Assembly: GCA_943846615.1 (NCBI GenBank)
Contig: OX044354.1
Coordinates: 2,621,001 to 2,685,000, forward strand
DNA: 64,000 nt
Direction of reading: 5' to 3'
Source: an uncultured Amylibacter sp.
GTDB lineage: Bacteria > Pseudomonadota > Alphaproteobacteria > Rhodobacterales > Rhodobacteraceae
The notes under the pieces were generated by a model, which was given only the letters and a program-made list of their open reading frames with translations, was not told the DNA's origin and did no database searches. Below are positions 57,663 to 64,000 of the stretch, piece by piece (positions within the stretch are counted from its first letter, which is position 1; every line of letters begins with the position of its first letter). Position numbers and translations under genes: made by a program.

Positions 57663-57687
57663 AAGAGGCCCCAATTTGGCCTCTTAT
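57661..57687 (-). repeat. Perfect 10-bp stem-loop at the start of the glycosyltransferase gene
   Basis: ATAAGAGGCC and GGCCTCTTAT pair around a 7-nt loop between carA and the glycosyltransferase gene. On the minus strand the 3' arm ends in the AT of the ATG start codon, so folding would hide the start. No T-run follows, so it may act on translation rather than as a terminator. Confidence 0.7.
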
Positions 57688-57714
57688 CCTTGCTTTAAAC
57701 TGGTTAAACGTTCG

Positions 57715-58878
57715 TTAAGCGATGGCTGCTGCGAAGCGTTCGAACAGATAAAAGCTGTCTTGTGGCCCGGGGGATGCTTCGGGATGGTGTTGTACTGAGA
57801 AGACTGGTCGTCCATCCAATGTGATGCCACAGTTTGAGCCATCAAATAGCGATACGTGAGTTTCACTGACGCCTTTTGGCAAACTTTGGGCATCCACGGC
57901 GAAACCGTGGTTCATGGATGTGATTTCAACTTTACCAGTCGCCGTTTCCTTGACTGGGTGATTGGCGCCATGGTGGCCGTGGTTCATTTTGATGGTTTTC
58001 GCACCCAAGGCCAAAGCTAGCATTTGGTGACCCAAACAGATCCCGAAAACGGGTAGGTCTTCGTTTTCCAAGATACCTTGGATCATTGGCACGGCGTATT
58101 CGCCAGTGGCTGCCGGATCGCCCGGGCCGTTGGATAGGAAGACACCTTGGGGATTGTGGGCCATGACCTCTTCGGCGGTTGCCGTTGCGGGCAACACAGT
58201 TACGTCACAGCCAGCGGATGCCAAGCAGCGAAGGATGTTGCGTTTTGCGCCGAAATCGATGGCGACGACCTTTTTACCTGGTGTAGCGCGTTTGGTGTAG
58301 CCATCGGGCCATGCCCAACGCTGTTCGTCCCATTTATAACTTTGGGCACATGTGACCTCTTTAGCCAAATCCAGGCCTTCGAGGCCTTGGAAATCGCGTG
58401 CGGATTGTAACAGGGCGGGGATGTCGAATTCGCCGTCTGGGTTATGCGCGATTGCAACGTGCGGTGCGCCTTGTTGGCGGATTGCGCGTGTAAGGCGGCG
58501 TGTATCAATTCCGCCAACGCCGATGCGGCCGGTTTTCTCCAGCCAGTTTGGCAACGTGCCCTGTGAACGGTAATTCGATGGTTCTGTTGGATCCCATTTT
58601 ACGATCATGGCGCGTGCCACCGGATCGGCTGTTTCGTCGTCCTCAGTGTTGACGCCTGTGTTTCCGATGTGTGGGAACGTAAATGTGATCGCCTGACCCG
58701 CATATGATGGGTCTGTCATGATTTCCTGATAACCTGTCATTGCTGTGTTAAAGCAAAGCTCTGCCTGAATTTGGCCTGTGGCGCCAAATCCGCGCCCGTA
58801 GAAGGTGGTTCCGTCCGCTAAAACGATACAAGCGGTTGGTTTTATTGGGTTTTCTAGGGGGCTGGTTTCTGCAGACAT
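57715..58878 (-). CDS. carA: Carbamoyl-phosphate synthase small subunit
   Basis: The glutamine-hydrolysing subunit that feeds ammonia to CarB for arginine and pyrimidine synthesis. The 387 residues hold ACIVLADGTTFYGRGFGA, the beta barrel part with FNTAMTGYQEIMTDPSYAGQ, and the class I amidotransferase domain with VFGICLGHQMLALALGA (nucleophile Cys) and SVQHHPEASPGPQD (His/Glu). ATG 58878 starts MSAETS; an in-frame ATG at 58887 is also possible. carB is not in the window. Confidence 0.96.
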   Translation of the reverse strand: MSAETSPLENPIKPTACIVLADGTTFYGRGFGATGQIQAELCFNTAMTGYQEIMTDPSYAGQAITFTFPHIGNTGVNTEDDETADPVARAMIVKWDPTEPSNYRSQGTLPNWLEKTGRIGVGGIDTRRLTRAIRQQGAPHVAIAHNPDGEFDIPALLQSARDFQGLEGLDLAKEVTCAQSYKWDEQRWAWPDGYTKRATPGKKVVAIDFGAKRNILRCLASAGCDVTVLPATATAEEVMAHNPQGVFLSNGPGDPAATGEYAVPMIQGILENEDLPVFGICLGHQMLALALGAKTIKMNHGHHGANHPVKETATGKVEITSMNHGFAVDAQSLPKGVSETHVSLFDGSNCGITLDGRPVFSVQHHPEASPGPQDSFYLFERFAAAIA

Positions 58879-59060
58879 AAGACTCATCCTGATGCGAAAT
58901 TTTTCGGAAAATACGCGGCCTGTTTGCCTAGGTCAAGCGGATAGGAATTTTGTTTGTACTTATTTTTCAGTGACTTGAAAATGCGGGAATCTATTGAGTA
59001 ATAGGTCGTTTTTCTATAAGTTCATAAGTCTTGAGTTTAAAAACCACGGGAGTTTGGTTT

Positions 59061-59513
59061 ATGCGTGAAACAATCAATGCTGCGATGAAGCAGGCGATGC
59101 GAGACAAAGAGGCGTTACGCCTGTCCACCTTGCGTTTGGTCATGGCGGCGATCAAGGATCGCGATATCGCGTTGCGCGTGGATGGTGTTGAACATTCCAT
59201 TGCCGACGACGAGATTTTGGCCATTTTGGGCAAGATGATCAAACAACGCAAAGACAGCGCACAGGCCTATGAAAATGCAGATCGCCAGGAATTGGCGCAA
59301 CAAGAGCTGTCTGAGATCAAGATTATCCAAGAGTTTTTGCCAAAACAGCTGTCTGATGAAGAAGTCGAAGAAGCCGTGAAGAAGGCGATTGCGGATACAG
59401 AAGCAAGCAGCATCCGTGACATGGGCAAAGTGATGGGCGCATTGAAGGGCGCATACACTGGTCAGATGGATTTTGGTAAGGCTGGTGGCACTGTTAAGGC
59501 GTTGTTGGGTTAA
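59061..59513 (+). CDS. GatB/YqeY domain protein
   Basis: A 150-residue cytosolic protein with the YqeY helical domain found at the end of GatB. INAAMKQAMRDKEALRLSTLRLVMAAIKDRDI, KMIKQRKDSAQAYENADRQELAQQE and IRDMGKVMGALK are typical. The free-standing form is thought to help tRNA-dependent amidation, but its role is not settled. ATG 59061 has GGGAG 7-8 nt upstream and fits the family; a longer start at 59031 is rejected. Its stop overlaps the stop of the convergent gene in TTAA. Confidence 0.9.
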   Translation: MRETINAAMKQAMRDKEALRLSTLRLVMAAIKDRDIALRVDGVEHSIADDEILAILGKMIKQRKDSAQAYENADRQELAQQELSEIKIIQEFLPKQLSDEEVEEAVKKAIADTEASSIRDMGKVMGALKGAYTGQMDFGKAGGTVKALLG

Positions 59514-59974
59514 GACTTCGCGCGGCGTCTCGTAATGAAATAGTAGGCCGTGAAACATATAAAGAATGCAAGGCTGGCGATGGTCAGCCATGCACCAGCT
59601 TCGGCGCTTGTGTTTACAGTTCGAAATAATTCTTCGTAATCCGTGTCGTTAGTTGACCCACGCTGAGCGGCGACGACTAGAGGCCCAAAGAAGCTGAGAT
59701 TGACGCCGATAAACATCAACCAAAAGTGCAGTTGACCAGGCCATGTGGGAAAGCGTTGATTAGATATGCGCAAGATGCCCCAATAGAGTGCTGCAAAAAA
59801 TACAAACCATGCTGCTGGTGTGATCATATAGTAGCTATATTTGCCGGCGAAATAAGTATCATGCAAAGCACCATCCAACATCAGCGAACGCACCACCGCG
59901 CCCATCATTAAGAGAGTTACGGCGCCGCAGAGCCATATTATGGGCGGTTTAAGTAAGGTGGTAAGAATACGCAT
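59510..59974 (-). CDS. Small COX1 C-terminal-like membrane protein lacking heme ligands
   Basis: A 154-residue protein with about four helices. It aligns with the C-terminal third of CtaD, which is encoded 600 bp upstream: LHDTYFAGKYSYYMI against [15 protein letters not shown], and PTWPGQLHFWLMFIGVNLSFFGP against [23 protein letters not shown]. The two heme-ligating His of AHFHYV are Lys and Ser here (KYS), so it cannot bind the heme a/a3 pair. Function unknown; an assembly or structural role in the oxidase is conceivable. ATG 59974 with GGAAGGA just upstream is used. Confidence 0.8.
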   Translation of the reverse strand: MRILTTLLKPPIIWLCGAVTLLMMGAVVRSLMLDGALHDTYFAGKYSYYMITPAAWFVFFAALYWGILRISNQRFPTWPGQLHFWLMFIGVNLSFFGPLVVAAQRGSTNDTDYEELFRTVNTSAEAGAWLTIASLAFFICFTAYYFITRRRAKS

Positions 59975-60043
59975 GGTTCCTTCCATCAATCACGATAATA
60001 CTTTTCCAAACCTTAGGTTTTGAGTTTGGGAAGGGCAATTTTT

Positions 60044-60583
60044 TTATGGCGATGCTTTGGCGCGTCGAAGTGCTTGTCGTAGTTCATAATGCACATCCGC
60101 GCGTTCGGCGGCGGTTAGAAAACCACCGATTTCAATTTCGCGACCACCCCCTGTGGCAGTCAAATAGTTTTCGTGACTAGGTGTATCTGTCATATGCAAT
60201 TTTATCCATTGTGGGTTTGCCAACCAGTGGTGCGTTTCGCCATTGGGGTTGGTGCGTTGGATTGCCACTTGATCCTGCCAAATGCGGATGTGATCGTAGA
60301 CGGATCGATCTACGTTGTTGCGATAAATCGCAAACCATAAGCCCGCGACGGTGGCGATAATCGGGATTAAGATGCCCCATAAAAACAAGCTACCCAAGAA
60401 GATCAAAAGCGGGATTAGGAACATCCCACAGATGATTCCTATTAACCAAACAAAGCCAACTGGACCCAACGATTTATGCGCTGTTAGTTGAATTTCATAC
60501 AGGGGTGCATCATTGCGATCTGTCGCATTAAAAAAGGCCACAGCGTCTGCTGTGGCCTTTGAATTTTCTAAATCTGTCTTCAT
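60044..60583 (-). CDS. DUF2244 membrane protein
   Basis: A 179-residue protein with two helices (about 42-60 and 67-90) and a C-terminal soluble domain with IRIWQDQVAIQRTNPNGETHHWLANPQWIKLHM. DUF2244 proteins are found beside cytochrome oxidase genes in alphaproteobacteria and have no known reaction. The ATG at 60583 lies 6 bp after the ctaD stop. An intrinsic terminator overlaps codons about 8-18, before the conserved domain, so expression would need read-through or its own promoter. Confidence 0.82.
   Translation of the reverse strand: MKTDLENSKATADAVAFFNATDRNDAPLYEIQLTAHKSLGPVGFVWLIGIICGMFLIPLLIFLGSLFLWGILIPIIATVAGLWFAIYRNNVDRSVYDHIRIWQDQVAIQRTNPNGETHHWLANPQWIKLHMTDTPSHENYLTATGGGREIEIGGFLTAAERADVHYELRQALRRAKASP
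60530..60560 (-). terminator. Intrinsic terminator inside the 5' end of the DUF2244 gene, after ctaD
   Basis: On the minus strand AAAGGCCACAGC and GCTGTGGCCTTT form a perfect 12-bp stem around AGAC, followed by TTT, six T in a row counting the stem end. It lies 30 bp past the ctaD stop codon and wholly inside the DUF2244 coding sequence, where it encodes KATADAVAFF. Confidence 0.9.
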
Positions 60584-60589
60584 ACCCAG

Positions 60590-62263
60590 CTAGTGACTAT
60601 TTTTGTCCCACTCAGACTGTTTTGGTAGGATTTCAAATGTGTGCTCTGGCGGTGGGTTTGGAAGTGTCCATTCCAGCGTATCCGCATGCTCGCCCCAGTA
60701 TGCTGGCTCTTCAACTTTCTTACCCCAGATCAGCGAGTAGAACACAACACCGATGAAGAATACGAAAGAGAAGAATGACAAGAATGCACCGTAAGAGCTG
60801 ATCTCATTCCAGTATGCAAACTGCTCTGGGTAGTCGATGTAGCGACGTGGCATACCTTGACGGCCCAAGAAGTGTTGCGGGAAGAATGTAATATTCGCAC
60901 CGATGAACATCATCCAGAAGTGCAACTTACCAGCCCATTCAGGGTAGGCACGGCCAGACATTTTTGCGAACCAGTAGTAGATACCCGCAAAGATACAGAA
61001 CACAGCACCCAGTGACATAACGTAGTGGAAGTGAGCAACCACGTAGTATGTATCGTGGTATGCACGGTCAACACCAGCCTGTGACAGCACGATGCCCGTT
61101 ACACCACCAACGGTGAACAAGAACAAGAAACCAAACGCCCATAGCATTGGTGTTTTCATTTCGATTGAGCCGCCCCACATTGTGGCAATCCAAGAGAAGA
61201 TTTTAACACCTGTCGGAACCGCGATAACCATCGTTGCCAACATGAAGTATGATTGCTGGGTCAGTGACATACCAACCGTGTACATGTGGTGCGCCCAAAC
61301 AACGAAGCCAAGTGCGCCAATTGCAACCATCGCGTAAACCATTGGCAGGTAGCCAAAGATAGGTTTGCGAGAGAAAGTTGAAATTACGTGTGACACGATA
61401 CCGAAACCAGGAACGATGATCATGTAAACTTCTGGGTGCCCAAAGAACCACAACAAGTGTTGGTACAAGATCGGGTCGCCGCCGCCAGCAGGATCAAAGA
61501 ATGTCGTGCCAAAGTTACGGTCAGTAAGAAGCATTGTAATCGCGCCAGCCAAAACAGGCAAAGACAACAAGATCAAGAACGCTGTTACGAAGATTGACCA
61601 TGCAAACAACGGAACCTTGTGCAATGTCATGCCAGGGGCACGCATGTTCAGGAATGTTGTGATCATATTGATCGCACCAAGGATTGAAGAAGCACCAGAT
61701 ACGTGAACCGCAAAGATTGCGAAGTCCATGGACATGCCGCCTTCGCGTGTTGATAGCGGAGCGTATAGAACCCAACCAACACCTGAACCCGCTTGGTCGT
61801 TGCCGCCCGGTGTGATGATTGACAAAACAGCCAATGTTGCACCCGTGAAGTACATCCAGAATGATAGGTTGTTCATACGTGGGAACGCCATATCAGGCGC
61901 ACCGATCATCAATGGCATGAAGTAGTTACCAAAACCGCCGAATAGGGCAGGAATAACCACGAAGAACATCATTAAGATGCCGTGGCCGGTAATCAAAACG
62001 TTCCACAAGTGGCCGTTTGGTGTACATTCACCCGCGGCAAGTGCCGCCGCATTGGCAACCTTGTCTAGGTTTTCCATACACATGTATTGAACGCCCGGTT
62101 CCATGAGTTCCAAACGCATGTAAACGGTAAAACAGACGGATACGAAACCCAATATGCCTGCTACGAAAAGGTAAAGGATACCAATATCCTTGTGGTTGGT
62201 TGACATGAACCAACGTGTAAAAAACCCTGGACGGGCGTGGTCATGGGTGGCTGCGTCTGCCAT
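60590..62263 (-). CDS. ctaD: Cytochrome c oxidase subunit I (aa3 type)
   Basis: Catalytic subunit of the terminal oxidase, with heme a, heme a3 and CuB in the inner membrane, reducing O2 and pumping protons. The 557 residues hold twelve helices. His94 (GHGILMMFF) binds heme a. [11 protein letters not shown] has the CuB His and crosslinked Tyr, [10 protein letters not shown] two more CuB His, and [10 protein letters not shown] the heme a3 and heme a ligands. The D-channel entrance and the [22 protein letters not shown] region are as in Paracoccus or Rhodobacter. ctaC is not in the window. Confidence 0.98.
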   Translation of the reverse strand: MADAATHDHARPGFFTRWFMSTNHKDIGILYLFVAGILGFVSVCFTVYMRLELMEPGVQYMCMENLDKVANAAALAAGECTPNGHLWNVLITGHGILMMFFVVIPALFGGFGNYFMPLMIGAPDMAFPRMNNLSFWMYFTGATLAVLSIITPGGNDQAGSGVGWVLYAPLSTREGGMSMDFAIFAVHVSGASSILGAINMITTFLNMRAPGMTLHKVPLFAWSIFVTAFLILLSLPVLAGAITMLLTDRNFGTTFFDPAGGGDPILYQHLLWFFGHPEVYMIIVPGFGIVSHVISTFSRKPIFGYLPMVYAMVAIGALGFVVWAHHMYTVGMSLTQQSYFMLATMVIAVPTGVKIFSWIATMWGGSIEMKTPMLWAFGFLFLFTVGGVTGIVLSQAGVDRAYHDTYYVVAHFHYVMSLGAVFCIFAGIYYWFAKMSGRAYPEWAGKLHFWMMFIGANITFFPQHFLGRQGMPRRYIDYPEQFAYWNEISSYGAFLSFFSFVFFIGVVFYSLIWGKKVEEPAYWGEHADTLEWTLPNPPPEHTFEILPKQSEWDKNSH

Positions 62264-62498
62264 GTGTTCTCTCCTGACACGTCATTAGTAAGCCGAATCC
62301 AGTATGAACGGCTTTTTCCAACGTCTTCCTAGCGGGTTTGTAATAAAGGAACAACAGTTTCGGTAACATAAATGTGCAAAAGGGACTGCGTGTCGCAGGG
62401 CGTTAAAAATGTGTGGGGTTTATCGGTCTAGATGAAAATATTGTTTGCTTTTCAAGGGGCTTTGGGGATTATCCCTGCAGCAAAGTAAGAGACATAAC

Positions 62499-63134
62499 AT
62501 GACCATTTCCATTTTTCGCATATTTACGACCTGTTTTGCAGGTCTTTTGACAACCTCTGTCGCCGCCCAAGAGCGCGCCGTGCCGGTTTTGCCTGCGATA
62601 TTTGAGGTAACGGGTTTGACCGCGGGTGATCATTTGAATGTGCGCGCAGGCCCATCCGCCAAGGCCAAGGATATTGGCGATTTAACGGCGGGTACTTTGG
62701 TAGAAGTCACGCAAATTGATCCAAACGTGGGTTGGGCACAGATTGTTTATGGCGAATGGACGGCATGGGCATATGCGCGTTTTTTGACGGCGGTGGATAC
62801 GCCGTTATTATCGGGCACGGATTTGCCCGCGAATATGAATTGCGGTGGTACAGAACCGTTTTGGGATGTGCAGATTTCCAATGGGAGGGTTGCGGATTTT
62901 GGGATGATGGGCGGTGCGCGCATGATGGAAGACATTTCTCATGCTGGGAAATCCTCGAACCACATATTGAAGCAAAGCATTCAAACAGAGAGCTGGTCTG
63001 CGTTTTTGGAGAAGCGCCAGTGTTCGGATGGCATGTCAGATCGCCAGATGGGGATTGCGATTGAGTTGTTGGCGACGGGTGATGATGCCGATTTTCGGCA
63101 TTTATCGGGCTGTTGCAGTGTGGTGCTGAAGTAG
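62499..63134 (+). CDS. Secreted SH3-like domain protein
   Basis: A 211-residue exported protein. A signal peptide (about 1-23, SVAAQ) is followed by a bacterial SH3 domain at about 35-95 (TAGDHLNVRAGPSAKAKDIGDL, WAQIVYGEWTAWAYARFL). The C-terminal part begins NCGGTEPFWDVQISNGRVADFGMMGG, like COG3650/NlpE-related modules, with cysteines in MNCGG, RQCSDGMSD and SGCCSVV that may form disulfides. ATG 62499 starts the signal; the upstream extension to 62445 does not fit. Cell-wall or envelope stress binding is an inference. Confidence 0.82.
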   Translation: MTISIFRIFTTCFAGLLTTSVAAQERAVPVLPAIFEVTGLTAGDHLNVRAGPSAKAKDIGDLTAGTLVEVTQIDPNVGWAQIVYGEWTAWAYARFLTAVDTPLLSGTDLPANMNCGGTEPFWDVQISNGRVADFGMMGGARMMEDISHAGKSSNHILKQSIQTESWSAFLEKRQCSDGMSDRQMGIAIELLATGDDADFRHLSGCCSVVLK

Positions 63135-63136
63135 GA

Positions 63137-64000
63137 TTATTGATCCACCGCACGCCACAGGTGCTTTGACAGGGCTTGGTTCCCATTTAACAAGCGTTCC
63201 ACGTCATCAACGCCATAACGTTCCAAAAGGTTTTGGCGCGAGTTAAACATGCTGTGACCTAGGTTCGCCTGTCCGTTTTCCAATCCATATCCCAGATTTT
63301 CTAGTATCGTCGGGTAGATGTCCAGCATCGAGGTCGAGCGATCTATGGCCTCCGGGTTTGTGTCTGAGTCTATGAAAAACAGATTGCGACGCTCTGATGT
63401 GTTGAGCGCGTCGGCAAGGGTGTTGCGCAGGGCCAGGTGATCGCTGAGCACGACAATGTCGGTATCATGTTTTGTCGGGTTTTCACGCACGTATGAAATG
63501 AATGCGTCGACGTGTTTTGCTGTGCACGCAATGGCAGAGGGCATTTTACTGTTGCCGGTTGATGGACAGTTATTGTCCAGGAACGCATCTGGCCCATGGG
63601 TGGCGATTGTTAACATGCTGAGCACGAAGGGAGCGGGTTGGGAGGACAAGTGGTCGTATTCATCATAAACATATTCGAACAACAGAGCGTCATTCATGCC
63701 AAAAGCGTTTGAACGACCATTCATGATTTCTGGGGCAACATCGCCAGAACCAAAAAGGCGTGTGTATCCATGGGATTTCAAGAAGCCACGTTTGGAAAAA
63801 CGGTTCAAATCAGCGCCGTTTAGATATGACAGAGTATAGCCGTCCTGTGACAACACATCACCCAAGCAGGTTAGGGATGGGAGAAGTTTTTCCAAAGATT
63901 GTTTGGTTTGTTTTCTGAAAAACACGTCGCGCAGACCATTTGACAGCAATGGTACGCCGCATTGGCTGGCGACGATGCCAGCAATTGTATAATTGGTGCC
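63137..64000 (-). CDS. Sulfatase-fold phosphoglycerol transferase-like protein (OpgB/MdoB type), 3' part only
   Basis: The minus strand is open from the right edge to a stop at 63137, 288 codons without the true start. The first visible residues are GTNYTIAGIVASQCGVPLL, which match the metal-site start of the alkaline phosphatase-like domain in OpgB (phosphoglycerol transferase). CLGDVLSQDGYTLSYLNGADL and VLSDHLALRNTLAD (metal-binding Asp-His) follow. OpgB moves phosphoglycerol onto periplasmic glucans; eptA or LTA synthase-like functions are near relatives. The 5' part would lie beyond the window. Confidence 0.85.
   Translation of the reverse strand, partial: GTNYTIAGIVASQCGVPLLSNGLRDVFFRKQTKQSLEKLLPSLTCLGDVLSQDGYTLSYLNGADLNRFSKRGFLKSHGYTRLFGSGDVAPEIMNGRSNAFGMNDALLFEYVYDEYDHLSSQPAPFVLSMLTIATHGPDAFLDNNCPSTGNSKMPSAIACTAKHVDAFISYVRENPTKHDTDIVVLSDHLALRNTLADALNTSERRNLFFIDSDTNPEAIDRSTSMLDIYPTILENLGYGLENGQANLGHSMFNSRQNLLERYGVDDVERLLNGNQALSKHLWRAVDQ

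Noticed and set aside
59510..59974. Pseudogene fragment of ctaD
   Set aside because: It has its own start, ribosome binding site and stop, an added N-terminal helix and diverged but coherent sequence, so a separate gene is more likely.

Overview
The window is a compact bacterial chromosome segment of moderate GC, about half by eye. It suggests a marine alphaproteobacterium of the Rhodobacteraceae (roseobacter-like, on the low-GC side). The evidence is gene content and order. A DUF2842 gene overlaps purA, a DUF6446-type gene sits between glyQ and glyS with a PPDK gene behind, FolB carries a long C-terminal extension, NuoE-like and NuoF-like parts are fused in an FDH-beta gene, and a SAM-II riboswitch precedes metZ. 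The genus is not determined. I saw no rRNA, tRNA, integrase, transposase, prophage or CRISPR array.

Layout. 1-8.4 kb: a partial TerB-like gene, pyrG, secG, purA-DUF2842, two tandem paralogues of an unnamed YGSFSV-domain family, thiamine diphosphokinase and sdaA. 8.6-14.7 kb: rpiA-gor, then hflK-hflC-DUF2065 and a DegP-type protease (membrane quality control). 14.7-20.2 kb: an RTX protein with CtrA-like boxes upstream, a 2Fe-2S ferredoxin with an FG-GAP protein, purD, xseA and a small secreted protein. 20.4-25.7 kb: an orphan FDH-beta-type diaphorase, a YhhN protein, ftsY with a 97-residue Pro-Glu microsatellite, a DMT transporter and yciB. 25.7-35.6 kb: a GST, a hydrolase-fold protein, metZ under a SAM-II riboswitch, a lipoprotein, GNAT and HAD proteins, folE, trkH and a PLP decarboxylase. 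35.9-42.7 kb: glyQ-DUF6446-glyS and PPDK. 42.8-49.5 kb: a SleB hydrolase, folB-folP-glmM, a DMT transporter, a DUF1287 protein and a hemerythrin-like protein. 49.7-55.8 kb: an AT-rich orphan immunity-type gene, ilvC with two frameshifts, two overlapping Lrp/AsnC regulators, a class V aminotransferase, a UbiH-type monooxygenase and a GntR regulator. 55.8-64 kb: a membrane glycosyltransferase, carA, a YqeY protein, a tiny COX1-like protein, DUF2244, ctaD, an SH3 protein and a partial OpgB-like sulfatase-fold gene.

Most of the window is housekeeping: nucleotide, folate, methionine and branched-chain amino acid synthesis, glycyl-tRNA synthesis, membrane proteolysis, SRP targeting and respiration. 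Genes are packed tightly, with many 1-4 nt overlaps in operons. Four convergent pairs share a 4-nt stop-codon overlap.

The least ordinary items are the 48-copy GAGCCA repeat in ftsY, a COX1 C-terminal look-alike without heme ligands beside ctaD, an intrinsic terminator inside the first codons of the DUF2244 gene, the two 1-nt insertions in ilvC, an Imm35-like/L7-L12-like fusion, and a SAM-II riboswitch followed by a terminator. I did not find a large multi-gene defence or biosynthetic system.
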